From Pseudonocardia alaniniphila (GTDB taxonomy: Bacteria; Actinomycetota; Actinomycetes; Mycobacteriales; Pseudonocardiaceae): a stretch of 64,000 nucleotides of DNA. The position numbers and the translations under genes were made by a program. The stretch is from assembly GCF_022524485.1 (NCBI RefSeq), contig NZ_JAKXMK010000046.1:18167-82166 (forward strand). Direction: 5' to 3'. Of this stretch, positions 49,868 to 58,786 are shown piece after piece. Below the pieces are notes generated by a model. It searched no databases. It was not told where the DNA came from and was given only the letters and a program-made list of their open reading frames with translations. Each line of letters starts with the position of its first letter. Position 1 is the stretch's first letter.

Positions 49868-51640
49868 TCATTCGGCTACGCGGCACTCCGCGGCAGCGCG
49901 CGGGTCACGGGGGTACCGGTAGGACGTGCGCTCCCACGCCCCGGTCAGGTTGTCCCAGAACCGCTGTGCGGTGAGCGGGGCCCGCACCGAGTCGAGCAGT
50001 TCCTGCGTGCGCGGACATGCGAGGGCGGCGCGGGCCGCGGTGACACCGCCAGGGTCGACGAATCCGGTGTCACCGGTGATGCCGCTGTCGGCGAGGAACC
50101 ACTCGGGCGGCAGGTCCTTGTCGTGGCCGATGCGCCCGTCCGGCAGGCCGGTGGCGTGCGCGGCGATCGGGTTGGTGAGCCCCACGCCGTCGAGCACGGT
50201 GGTGGACAGCGGCGCGAGCTCGCCCGTGACGCCGAGGTTCAGCCAGACGATCGTGTCGCGGGCCTGGTCGGCCGGCTTCGGGAACAGCCACCAGCGGAGC
50301 CCGTCGTCGCCTGGCCCGGCCACTCCCAGCGATGGCGCGGACGCATCGCGGAGGGCTGCGACCCCCTCGGGTGCCACGGGGTGGTCGAGGAAGTTTTCGC
50401 TGGTCACGGGGTTGGGCTCGCCGACCAGCACCACGTAGTAGAGGCGTTCGTTGGCGATCCAGTTGGGGCCGAGCGTGTCGTAGGCGGGTCGCATGCCCAA
50501 CACACAGGCCAGCGCCCACACCGCCATCCCGATCGCGGGAAGCGCGGTCCACCGGGTGAACGGCAGCGCCATGACCGGCAGCACCAGGCAGAACAGGGCG
50601 GGGAGCAGCATCCGGCCGTGCATGAAGTCGCCGCCCACCCTGGTGACGTAGAGGGCGAGCAGCGCAGCACCCAGCACGGGCACGACCAGCACCAGGACGG
50701 TGGCGAGGCGCATCCGGCCCGAGGGCCGCGGAGCGGCACCCCGGCGCCCGCACAGAACCGCCACCACACCGATGAGCAGCACCAGCAGCGGGATCCACAG
50801 GCGATACGGCTCGATCAGGTCGAGCAGGTAGTACACGCCCTGCTGCCAGCGGGCCACGCTCGCTTCCTTGGCCAGCGCCGTGGACGGCACCAGCAGTCCG
50901 TAGAAGCCGGCCCGGAACACCTCGTAAGCCAGCGGCACCGCGACGGCCACCGCCGCGAGCCCGACGAGGCGACGCCACCCCCGCCGGAGCTCCAGCGCCA
51001 CCAGCGCGACCGCCACGAGCAGCCCGAACAGCGCGAGGTCGGGGCGCACGAGCGGCGCGAGCCCGAGCACGAGGGCGAGCGGCCATGCCCGGCCCGCGTT
51101 CCCGGTGCGCGCGGCGACAAGGCGGCCGACGAGCAACCACCACGTGAAACCGAGCCACCCGACGATCAGGCCGGTCTCCAGCCCTGACGTGCCGAAGTCC
51201 CAGAACGGCGGCAGGGAGACCACGACGAGCGCCCCGAACGGGATCATCAGCCGCCCGCCGGCGAAGAGCCGCCGCGATGCGTCGAGCCCGAAGCCGACGC
51301 CGGAGACCGACAGCACGAGCCCGAGAACCACAGCCGCCCAGTTGAGCGACAGCCACGGCACCATGCCCGGGATCGCCAGGATCGCGGTCCACAGCGTGGA
51401 GGTGTTCGCCTCGACACGCTCGCCGACGTTGAAGACCGGCCCCTCGCCCGCGACCAGCTGGCGGACGGTCCGCAGGACGATCAGCCCGTCGTCACTCATC
51501 CAACGCCGGTGCCAGATCAGCGTGGCGAAGACCAGCAGCGTCACCCCGAACAGCGCAAACGTCCACGGGGTCCGAGCGGAGGGAATCGGCCTGGGGCCCG
51601 GTTCAGCGGCCGCTGGGCCCGCCTGCAGGACAGTGCTCAT
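49868..51640 (-). CDS. aftB: Terminal beta-(1->2)-arabinofuranosyltransferase AftB-like (GT-C)
   Basis: A 590-residue GT-C membrane glycosyltransferase. The first periplasmic loop contains the acidic pair WMSDDGLIVLRTVRQLVAGEG followed by FNVGERVEANTSTLW, a pattern I associate with mycobacterial AftB (Rv3805c). Nine or ten helices (about 25-450) precede a C-terminal extracytoplasmic domain of about 150 residues. AftB caps arabinan chains with beta-1,2-linked arabinofuranose from DPA. In mycobacteria aftB is also close to glfT2, ubiA and emb genes. ATG at 51638-51640 was chosen; the frame upstream only covers a non-coding repeat. Identity as AftB rather than AftC/D is likely but not proven. 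Confidence 0.78.
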   Translation of the reverse strand: MSTVLQAGPAAAEPGPRPIPSARTPWTFALFGVTLLVFATLIWHRRWMSDDGLIVLRTVRQLVAGEGPVFNVGERVEANTSTLWTAILAIPGMVPWLSLNWAAVVLGLVLSVSGVGFGLDASRRLFAGGRLMIPFGALVVVSLPPFWDFGTSGLETGLIVGWLGFTWWLLVGRLVAARTGNAGRAWPLALVLGLAPLVRPDLALFGLLVAVALVALELRRGWRRLVGLAAVAVAVPLAYEVFRAGFYGLLVPSTALAKEASVARWQQGVYYLLDLIEPYRLWIPLLVLLIGVVAVLCGRRGAAPRPSGRMRLATVLVLVVPVLGAALLALYVTRVGGDFMHGRMLLPALFCLVLPVMALPFTRWTALPAIGMAVWALACVLGMRPAYDTLGPNWIANERLYYVVLVGEPNPVTSENFLDHPVAPEGVAALRDASAPSLGVAGPGDDGLRWWLFPKPADQARDTIVWLNLGVTGELAPLSTTVLDGVGLTNPIAAHATGLPDGRIGHDKDLPPEWFLADSGITGDTGFVDPGGVTAARAALACPRTQELLDSVRAPLTAQRFWDNLTGAWERTSYRYPRDPRAAAECRVAE

Positions 51641-51803
51641 CGCTGGCCCTCGCTGCGCTCGGCCGACGCCTCGCGAAGGCGCTGTGACACCGATTCGCTC
51701 GCAAGCTCGCTCATCGCTCGCCCTCGCTGCGCTCGGCCGGCCCATCGGGAGACGTCACTGCGCGCGGACGCTGTGTCACTGATTCGCCGGCAAGCTCGCT
51801 CAC
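51635..51803. repeat. Two-copy imperfect tandem repeat at the aftB start
   Basis: Unit 1 (51635-51708) and unit 2 (51709-51797) both contain a GCTCATCGCT-CCCTCGCTGCGCTCGGCCG part and a CTGTG-CAC-GATTCG-GCAAGCTC part; unit 2 has about 15 extra bases between them, and the first bases recur once more at 51798-51803. On the minus strand one frame reads like SELASESV followed by AERSEGQR. The rest of the 254-bp gap (to 51894) shows no gene. Confidence 0.6.
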
Positions 51804-51894
51804 CCGGACTCCCCCCACGCGCCCAGATGCCCGGCGCTCGCCGAAAGCGGACATCATCATGGTGCCGGGCACCACTGGGAGGGGAACGTCCGGG

Positions 51895-52620
51895 TCAGGA
51901 CGAAGCGGGAGCCTCCAGGACGAAGACGGATGATTCGCCGGAGCCCGGGCGCAGGAACAGGCGCCCTGCCAGGAACTGTGCGAGCGCCGGACCGGCGTGC
52001 AGCCCGGCGTCGACGAGCTTCGGGAGCTTGCCGTACGGCACGTTCCACAGCCCGTCGCTGCCCTCACGCACCACGGTGAAGCCCGCGTCGGCGAGGACCG
52101 TGCGCCACTCGCGGTGGGGCTTGAGGTTGACGTGCGTGGGGTCGCGGTAGCCGTTCCAGCCGTCACCGGCCAGGGCACGGCCCTTGCCGGCAGGGTCCGG
52201 CATGACGACCAGCGCCCGCCCGCCCGGCACCAGCACCCGGCGCCAGCAGGCGAGCACCGCCGCGACCGTCTCGTCGTCGAGGTGCTCCAGCACGTGAACG
52301 GCCGTGAGGCCACGGAAGGCGCCGCCCGGGATCGCGTCGAGCGTGGTGTACACGTCGCAGCCCGGCGCGGTCTCCCGGGCCATGCGGGCCGAGTAGGGCG
52401 AGATCTCGAAGCCGGACGCCGGTCCGTGCGCGGCGAGCCTGCGCAGCAGGTGGCCGGTGCCGCAGCCGAAGTCGAGGTAGGGACCCTGGCCGAGGTAGCG
52501 CCGGACCATCCGGACGTACCAACGCAGTGCAGGCCGGTCGCCTGCCTGACCGTTGTTGTCGTAGTAGTCCGCGTCGTAGTGGTCGGGCGAGCCGGCGACT
52601 GGCTCGAACTCCGTGCTCAT
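51895..52620 (-). CDS. Class I SAM-dependent methyltransferase (envelope operon)
   Basis: A 241-residue methyltransferase with a canonical SAM site: YLDFGCGTGHLLRRLAAHG near residue 50, GFEISPYSARMARETAPG, then LTAVHVLEHLDDETVAAVLA and LVPGGRALVVMPDPAG. The N-terminal SPDHYDADYYDNN is like methyltransferases that act on lipid-linked glycans or polyprenyl compounds. It overlaps the GT4 gene by 4 bp (ATGA) in the order flippase, GT4, methyltransferase, so it probably methylates the sugar product of that pathway. Confidence 0.83.
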   Translation of the reverse strand: MSTEFEPVAGSPDHYDADYYDNNGQAGDRPALRWYVRMVRRYLGQGPYLDFGCGTGHLLRRLAAHGPASGFEISPYSARMARETAPGCDVYTTLDAIPGGAFRGLTAVHVLEHLDDETVAAVLACWRRVLVPGGRALVVMPDPAGKGRALAGDGWNGYRDPTHVNLKPHREWRTVLADAGFTVVREGSDGLWNVPYGKLPKLVDAGLHAGPALAQFLAGRLFLRPGSGESSVFVLEAPASS

Positions 52621-53795
52621 CTGGTGCTCCTGAGGTGGTGTGCCGCCTTGTCGATCAGGACCTCGTAGCCGTCGAGCACTGCGGAGACCGAGAACGCGCG
52701 GTGTGCGTGTGCCGCTCCTGCCGCGCGGTCGGGCGGGTTGGCCTGGAAGGCCTGCAGCGCGCGGGTGATCGCCGCGGCGTCTCCAGGCGGGACGACGGTA
52801 CCGAAACCGGTCTGCGCCACCGGCTGCCGGACGCCCGGGATGTCGCTGGAGAGCACGGGGACACCGGCCAGCATCGCGACGGCCTGCACGATGCCGAACG
52901 CCTCGAAGGCGTTGACCGACGGCAACGTGAAGACGTCCAACGACGCGTAGAAGTCACCGATCCGCTGCTCGGGGACGAACCCCATCAGCCGGATCCGGTG
53001 GTCGTCGCCGATCGCCTCCCGCACCTGGTCGACGACGCTGCCGCCGGCGACGTGGGTGAAGTCGCCGCCGATCAGCAGGCGGGCGTCGGGATCGGGCAGC
53101 GCGCGGAAGCCGCGGACCAGGTACTCGAGACCCTTCTCACGCACGATCCGGCCCAGGAAGCCGACGTGCAGCCCGTCGGTCTCGCGGTAGCTCGGCTCGC
53201 CCGTGGGCGGCGGCGAGCACGGTGGCGGGACGACGACCATCGACGGCTCGATCGAGGGCCACATGCGGCTGTTCCGGGCGTAGTCCTCGCTGGTGACGGT
53301 CACGACGGCCGAGCGGGACATCGCGAGCCGGTTCGACGCGTCGACGACGAGCCGCTGCGCGGTGTTGACCAGACCGGGCGGCAACGTCACGTCGCAGTGG
53401 TAGGTCGACACGATCGGGGTGCGCATCCCCGCGGCGATCGCCCCGGCCTCCAGCATAGGCAGCTGGAGCGAGCCCACCGCGGCCCTTCCCATCGCGGCGC
53501 GGGCCAGGCGCACGAACTGCGGGCTGATCACTCCGCGGCCGAGCCGGAGGAGCACCGGGGCACGCAGTACGCGCACCCCGTTGATCTCCTCCTCACGCGG
53601 CAACGACGTGTCGTAGCGGCTGGTGACCACGGTGACCCGCTTGCCGCGGGCGGCGAGACCCTCGGCGATGTCCCGCGCCATGTTCGTGAGGCCCGAGACG
53701 TACGGGGCGTAGTAGGTCAGCGCGATGACGAGGTCGTCGCGGCGCATGCCGACGCGGCGACCGGGGCGGTCTCGATGCGGCTCCTCAGGCGACAC
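52617..53795 (-). CDS. GT4-family glycosyltransferase
   Basis: A 392-residue GT-B retaining glycosyltransferase. The acceptor domain has IALTYYAPYVSGLTNMARDI, AEGLAARGKRVTVVTSRYD and TPIVSTYHCDV. The donor domain has HVGFLGRIVREKGLEYLVRG, LLIGGDFTHVAGG and the catalytic E-x7-E as PSVNAFEAFGIVQAVAM. It would use a nucleotide sugar at the inner face of the membrane. The GTG at 53795 overlaps the flippase stop by 11 bp; an internal ATG 48 bp later (MRRDDLVIALTYY) is an alternative. The acceptor may be a polyprenyl-linked glycan moved by the adjacent flippase. Confidence 0.86.
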   Translation of the reverse strand: MSPEEPHRDRPGRRVGMRRDDLVIALTYYAPYVSGLTNMARDIAEGLAARGKRVTVVTSRYDTSLPREEEINGVRVLRAPVLLRLGRGVISPQFVRLARAAMGRAAVGSLQLPMLEAGAIAAGMRTPIVSTYHCDVTLPPGLVNTAQRLVVDASNRLAMSRSAVVTVTSEDYARNSRMWPSIEPSMVVVPPPCSPPPTGEPSYRETDGLHVGFLGRIVREKGLEYLVRGFRALPDPDARLLIGGDFTHVAGGSVVDQVREAIGDDHRIRLMGFVPEQRIGDFYASLDVFTLPSVNAFEAFGIVQAVAMLAGVPVLSSDIPGVRQPVAQTGFGTVVPPGDAAAITRALQAFQANPPDRAAGAAHAHRAFSVSAVLDGYEVLIDKAAHHLRSTR

Positions 53796-55311
53796 TCTGC
53801 AGCTCCCGTTCCCGTCGGCCGCTCAGCACCAGCGCGGTGGCCACGAGCCACCCCACGAGGGATCCGAGCAGGAAGGCCAGTTCGGCGCGCAACAGCAGGT
53901 CCGGCACCAGCGCGAGCACCACCCCGGCGACGAGCAGCCCGGACAGCCAGCTCCACGCCACCAGCTTGTGTCGCACGGACGCGACGAGCACCTGCGTGAC
54001 GAGCACCAGCCCGATGTAGGTAGCGACCCCCACGGCGAGCAGGGCGATGTGCGATCCGGGCAGGACGTACGAGGCGCCGAAGATCAGCTGGACGAGCCAC
54101 GGACCGAGCAGGTACCCCAGCCCGAAAGCGGCTGCAGCCAGCACGAGCAACCCCAGCGACAGCCTGCGGACCAGGCGGTGGAGCGCCACGCGGTCGCCCG
54201 AGTGCAGGATCGAGGTGAACATCGGCAGCAACGCGGTCTGCAGCGGGACCACCAGGAACAACGGGATCCGGGCGAGCGTGAACGCCGCCAGGAACTGGCC
54301 GGCGCGCGTCACGTCCACCTGGTTCTGTGCGAGCACCGGCACGAGCACCGGCGGCCCGTTGAGCAGCAGCTGTGCGCAGAGCGATCCCATCAGCAGCGGC
54401 GCGACCGCGCCCCAGATCGTCCGGGGGGTGAGCCAGCCGGCGGCGGGGTCGGGTTCGGTGGCGGCACGGGTACGGCGGCGCAGCAGCGAGAGCAGCTGCG
54501 GGGCGTGCGCCAGCCCGATGGCCACGACCAGCGTCCACGCGAAGGCAGGGCTGCCCGGGGTGGCCACCAGCGACGCGACGAGCGCGGCCAGGCCGACCCT
54601 CAGGGCGGAGTCGAGGAGCATGATCGCCGCGTGCCGGCCCATCCGGTCCATTCCGATGAGCGCGCCGCGCACCACGAACTGACCGGCCGACACGAGGCAC
54701 AGCACGCCCATCGCCACGACGGTGACGGCCTGGCCGCCGAACGCCCTCGACAGCACCGGCCAGCCGAGCGCGACCACCGCGAGCATCGCGACTGCCATGG
54801 TCGCCGCCGTGAGCAGGACGGCGCGGAGCACACCGAGCGGCCTGCCGGGCGTCTGCAGCAGGCGGGCGGTCTCCTGCTCGATGGACAGGAACATGCCGAA
54901 CCCGGCTACCTGCGCAAGCGACCAGAAAGCGCCGAAATAGGCGTACTCGGCGGCCGTGAGGCTGCGCGCGACGATCGCGAGATAGACATTGAGGAGCAGA
55001 CCGGACGCCACGATCCCGAGGACGACGAGCCCGACAGACCGAAAACGGGTGCCGGGTGCGCTGGCCAGGACCGGAACCTTCCGCTCGAAGTCGTCAGGAG
55101 GCCCGATTATGCAACTTCCATCGGCTTGTCGCGGGTTCAGGCTCGGGTCGCCGGGCACCGTCGAGTCGTCGGTTGGGCCGGTCAGGGGTGGCTGCGCGGA
55201 CGACGCGGGCCGCTCACGTCCGACTCGCCCGACCCGGTGACCGGAGGGGGCACCATCCGGGCGACGACGCGTCAACCGGGCACGCACCGCGTCCGGCAGG
55301 AGATCAACCAC
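53785..55311 (-). CDS. Polysaccharide flippase (Wzx/MOP superfamily-like)
   Basis: A 508-residue membrane protein. The first 75 residues are hydrophilic and probably cytoplasmic; 12 to 14 helices follow from about 90 to 495. The pattern LLLNVYLAIVARSLTAAEYAYFGAFWSLAQ near the first helices and LSGLLVAGVVLALVPDLLL towards the end fits the polysaccharide transporter/MOP group that moves lipid-linked oligosaccharides across the membrane. It is the first gene of the flippase-GT4-methyltransferase operon, running away from the emb genes. GTG at 55309-55311 is supported by a promoter box, although the hydrophilic extension is unusually long. Confidence 0.82.
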   Translation of the reverse strand: MVDLLPDAVRARLTRRRPDGAPSGHRVGRVGRERPASSAQPPLTGPTDDSTVPGDPSLNPRQADGSCIIGPPDDFERKVPVLASAPGTRFRSVGLVVLGIVASGLLLNVYLAIVARSLTAAEYAYFGAFWSLAQVAGFGMFLSIEQETARLLQTPGRPLGVLRAVLLTAATMAVAMLAVVALGWPVLSRAFGGQAVTVVAMGVLCLVSAGQFVVRGALIGMDRMGRHAAIMLLDSALRVGLAALVASLVATPGSPAFAWTLVVAIGLAHAPQLLSLLRRRTRAATEPDPAAGWLTPRTIWGAVAPLLMGSLCAQLLLNGPPVLVPVLAQNQVDVTRAGQFLAAFTLARIPLFLVVPLQTALLPMFTSILHSGDRVALHRLVRRLSLGLLVLAAAAFGLGYLLGPWLVQLIFGASYVLPGSHIALLAVGVATYIGLVLVTQVLVASVRHKLVAWSWLSGLLVAGVVLALVPDLLLRAELAFLLGSLVGWLVATALVLSGRRERELQSVA

Positions 55312-55317
55312 GCCGGA

Positions 55318-55323
55318 ACTGTA
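55318..55323 (-). promoter_or_regulatory. Putative -10 box (TACAGT) for the flippase operon
   Basis: On the minus strand TACAGT ends 6 nt before the GTG at 55311. Confidence 0.4.
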
Positions 55324-55525
55324 GAGGCGTCAATCATCCAACCGGGCGGGGCCCGGTCCGGCCGCACAGATCGTCAGAACAGCGGCCATGGCCGTTCACC
55401 ACCCGTTCGGGCGCCGTCCAACGCCCTGATCGCACCACCTTCGTGTGCATCTTGTTGCCAGAACGTGGCTTCCCCGCAATCGGCCCCGTTCGTGTTCATG
55501 GGGGAGCTCCTGACAGCATGCGGCT

Positions 55526-58500
55526 GTGACTGACGTGTCCGGTGCCGTCCGGGAGGACGACACGGCGCCGGCCGGAGAGGCGGCCGACCACGCCGGCCCC
55601 TCCGGTCCCCCGCAGCCCGCCCCCCGCAGGGGACGGGGCACCGCCCTTCTCGCCGGCTTGGCCGCACTTGTCGCCGTCGTGTGCGCGGCACTGCTGCCGT
55701 TCGCTCCCGTCTCCGTCTCCGAGCCCACGGTGAGCTGGCCGGTCGATCCGACGCACCCCGAGTCGACGCTGCTGTCGCTGACGGCGTACCGGCCGCTGAC
55801 CCTCGACGTGCGGTTCAGCTGCGACGCCGTGCGCGCCGCTGAGGCAGACGGCGGGGTCGTGCTGTCGACCGCGGCGCCGGAGTCGCCGGTGGCAGGCACC
55901 ACCGGGATGATCGTGACGGTTCGCGAGGGCCGCGTGCGGGTGGGCGCCTTCGACCGGCTCCTGCTGGACGACCCACTACCGGCGGGCCCGTGCGAGTACC
56001 GGATCACCGGCGACAGCCGCGGGCTCCCCGCCTTCGTCCGGGACGACCCCGACCCCGCCGACCCGGACGCCCCGGATCTCTCCTCCTTCGCCCACCGCGA
56101 CAACGCCGAGCTCACCATCAGCCGCGACGGCACCGAGCTCGTACGCACTCCCGCGGTGGAGCTGCCCGACGTCGACGTGCTCGCCACCGACGCGACAGTG
56201 CTGCCCTCAGGCGGGCTCACCGTCTCGATGCGGGCGGACGACGAGTTCACCAGCAGTCCCACCGCCGTCAAGAGCGCGCTGATCTGGACACTGATCGCAG
56301 CCCTGCTCGTCTCCGCTGTGCTGCTGCTGCGCCTGGACCGGATGACTCCGCGGGTGCCGCGCGTGTGGCGGCTGGGATGGCCGCGGATCGTGGACTTCCT
56401 GGTGCCCGCGGTGATCGTCTTCTGGATGTTCGTGGCCCCGGCCACCGACGACGACGGCTACTACGCGGCGATGGCCCGCAACTCGGTGCTGTCGGGCGAC
56501 GTCGGCAACTACTTCCAGCTCTACGACCAGAACTTCACCCCGTTCACCTGGTTCTACCAGTCGCTGGGCTGGTGGCAGCAGTTCGCCGGCAACGCGCCGG
56601 TGATGCAGCGCATCCCGGCGGCGGTGTTCGGGATCCTCACGTGGTTCGCGCTGCGGCGGTTCGTCGTCGCCGCGATGAACGACTGGGCACCGCACCGGCG
56701 CGGGGTGCGGATGATCGCCCACGCCGTGCTCGCGGTGACGTTCCTGTCCTGGTGGGTGCCGCAGGACATGGGCGTGCGCCCCGAGACGGTCGTGGCGCTG
56801 TGCGGCGCGGCCACGATGCTCGCCGTGCTCGCCGCGAGCCGCAGGCGCCGGCTCTGGTTCGCCTGGCTCGCCTTCGCGCTGGCCGGGCTCGGCTTCGCGA
56901 CCCACCCCACGGGGTTCACACTCCTCGCCCCGCTGATCGCGGGGCTGCCGCTGCTCTGGCCGGTCGTCCGGGTGACGGGCGACCGGATCGGCACGGCCCT
57001 GCGTGTCCTGGCCGTCGCCGCGGGCGGCATGGTCGCGCCGTTGCTGGCCTTCGCCGACGGCGGGCTGCGGGACTTCATCCGCGGGCAGACGATCTTCCTC
57101 TCGCTGCAGGGGCAGGAGAACTGGACCACCGAGATCCAGCGCTACACCTTCCTGTTCTCGCAGATCGCGATGGGTAACTACGCCAAGCGGGCCGCCGTGC
57201 TGGTGTGCATCGTCGCGCTCGTCTGGTTCGCGGTGCTCGCCGTCGCGGCCCGGGCCCGCCGGGTCACCGTGCCGACTCCGCTGTGGCTGTCCGCTTCCAC
57301 CACTGCACTCGCGTTTGCCGCGCTGTGGCTCACCCCGTCGAAGTGGACGCACCACTTCGGTGCGCTCGCCGGCGTCGGTGCGGTGTTCCTGGCGCTGTTC
57401 CTGGTGATGGCGGTGCCGCTCACGCGGCGGGTGCTGCAGGGCTCGAGGCTGTCGATCGGCGTGCTGGTCGCGGCGGCCGCCACGTTCGTCGTCACGATCA
57501 CGCTGGCCTGGCACGGCCCGAACCAGTGGGCGTACGCCTGGCTCGAAGGTGCCCACCGGCCGGAGCTGCCGCCCGCGGTGAAGAACATCTCGCTGGACCG
57601 TCCGCTGCTCTGGGCACTGGTCATGGTCGTCGCGGCGCTGATCGGCGGGCTGGCCGCACGCCTGCTCGGCAGAGGCGATGTCCGGCTCGGGGCGCTGCGC
57701 GCGGTGCCCGCCGTCGTGCTGATCTCCCTGTTCGGCACCACCGTCTACACCGTCGGCACGTTCGGCGAGGCCGCCGTGATGGGCGTCCCCCGGGAGTCGA
57801 TCTGGGCGCAGGGCTTCGCCGACCCCGCAGGCGAGCACTGCGGGGCGGCAGGCGCCGTGCGTGTGCTCGACCCGTCGACGGCGTCGACGCTGCCGGTGGC
57901 GGCCGGTCTGCCGGCACCACCGCCCCCCGACGGCTTCGAGCCCGGTGACGGCTTCTACATCGGCGACCCGCCACAGGGGCCCGCCGGCGCGGAGGTCTGG
58001 GGCAGTCTCCTCTTCCGCAACGGCCACGGCGCCGAGCGCAACTTCGGCGACATGACCACCTCCTGGTACTCGCTCCCGTCGGGAGTGGAGGGCGGTGCCG
58101 CCACCACCGTGCTGGCGGCAGGCAGGCTCGAGGAGGGCAACAGCCTCACCGCGGTGTACGGCCGCAGCTCCGGATCAGAGGTAACCCGGGTCGGCGAGCA
58201 GGAGCTCACCGACACTGCGACCGAGTCGTCGTGGCGCACGTTCGTCCTGGCGCCGCCGCCGGAGGCCGACGTGGTGCGGCTCGAGGCGGTCGACGCGACC
58301 GGGATGGTCAACGGCTTCGTGGCCTTCAGCGCCCCGGCCGTCCAGCAGCCGACCGTGCTCTCGGACTACCTGCCGGCCGACGCACCGGTGGCACTGGCGT
58401 GGCCGCTCGCGTTCGCGTATCCCTGCCAGCGCCAGCCTGCGATGGTCGACGGCATCACCGAGGCACCCGAGTACGCCGTGCTGTGGGGCGACGGGGGCGC

Positions 58501-58735
58501 GCTCTCGGGCTTCGCGGACGGCACCTGGGTGCCCTCCCGCGGCGGCGCGTTCGCGCAGGTGCCACGCACCCAGGGCGTGCAGCAGCTGGCTGTGGTGGGC
58601 GGGGCCGACCCGCACATCCAGGTGTACTCGTTCAGTACCCCGCTCGCCCGCGCCGCCTACACCGTGACGGAGACGACCCGCACGGTGTCCGGCGCGTCCA
58701 CGGCCACCGGGACCGGCCCTGCCCCGCAAGAGTGA
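55526..58735 (+). CDS. Emb-type arabinosyltransferase (first copy)
   Basis: A 1069-residue protein with the domain order of EmbA/B/C: a cytoplasmic start, the first helix ending in ALLPFAPVSV, an extracytoplasmic beta-rich domain (about 60-240), a GT-C core of about 13 helices with the acidic motif ATDDDGYYAAMARNS near residue 310, and a C-terminal carbohydrate-binding region with WPLAFAYPCQRQP. Emb proteins transfer arabinofuranose from DPA to growing arabinan and are the target of ethambutol. The residue corresponding to EmbB Met306 is Met (M360, in PVMQRIP). It starts at GTG 55526, is divergent from the flippase operon, and is followed by a second emb gene 51 bp later. It cannot be assigned to EmbA, B or C. 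Confidence 0.93.
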   Translation: MTDVSGAVREDDTAPAGEAADHAGPSGPPQPAPRRGRGTALLAGLAALVAVVCAALLPFAPVSVSEPTVSWPVDPTHPESTLLSLTAYRPLTLDVRFSCDAVRAAEADGGVVLSTAAPESPVAGTTGMIVTVREGRVRVGAFDRLLLDDPLPAGPCEYRITGDSRGLPAFVRDDPDPADPDAPDLSSFAHRDNAELTISRDGTELVRTPAVELPDVDVLATDATVLPSGGLTVSMRADDEFTSSPTAVKSALIWTLIAALLVSAVLLLRLDRMTPRVPRVWRLGWPRIVDFLVPAVIVFWMFVAPATDDDGYYAAMARNSVLSGDVGNYFQLYDQNFTPFTWFYQSLGWWQQFAGNAPVMQRIPAAVFGILTWFALRRFVVAAMNDWAPHRRGVRMIAHAVLAVTFLSWWVPQDMGVRPETVVALCGAATMLAVLAASRRRRLWFAWLAFALAGLGFATHPTGFTLLAPLIAGLPLLWPVVRVTGDRIGTALRVLAVAAGGMVAPLLAFADGGLRDFIRGQTIFLSLQGQENWTTEIQRYTFLFSQIAMGNYAKRAAVLVCIVALVWFAVLAVAARARRVTVPTPLWLSASTTALAFAALWLTPSKWTHHFGALAGVGAVFLALFLVMAVPLTRRVLQGSRLSIGVLVAAAATFVVTITLAWHGPNQWAYAWLEGAHRPELPPAVKNISLDRPLLWALVMVVAALIGGLAARLLGRGDVRLGALRAVPAVVLISLFGTTVYTVGTFGEAAVMGVPRESIWAQGFADPAGEHCGAAGAVRVLDPSTASTLPVAAGLPAPPPPDGFEPGDGFYIGDPPQGPAGAEVWGSLLFRNGHGAERNFGDMTTSWYSLPSGVEGGAATTVLAAGRLEEGNSLTAVYGRSSGSEVTRVGEQELTDTATESSWRTFVLAPPPEADVVRLEAVDATGMVNGFVAFSAPAVQQPTVLSDYLPADAPVALAWPLAFAYPCQRQPAMVDGITEAPEYAVLWGDGGALSGFADGTWVPSRGGAFAQVPRTQGVQQLAVVGGADPHIQVYSFSTPLARAAYTVTETTRTVSGASTATGTGPAPQE

Positions 58736-58774
58736 GCCGGCATCCCCCGGCCCGGGAAGGTAACCGGCTCCCCA

Positions 58775-58780
58775 TAGGCT
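58775..58780 (+). promoter_or_regulatory. Putative -10 box (TAGGCT) for the second emb gene
   Basis: TAGGCT ends 6 nt before the GTG at 58787, in the 51-bp gap after the first emb gene, suggesting an internal promoter. Confidence 0.45.
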
Positions 58781-58786
58781 GCCCGC

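Noticed and set aside
53725..55533. 602-codon plus-strand open frame opposite the flippase
   Set aside because: Rich in Arg, Gln, His and Glu with no family resemblance; the minus strand encodes a clear membrane transporter.
56207..58027. 606-codon minus-strand open frame opposite the first emb gene
   Set aside because: Shadow frame; Emb motifs on the plus strand are unambiguous.
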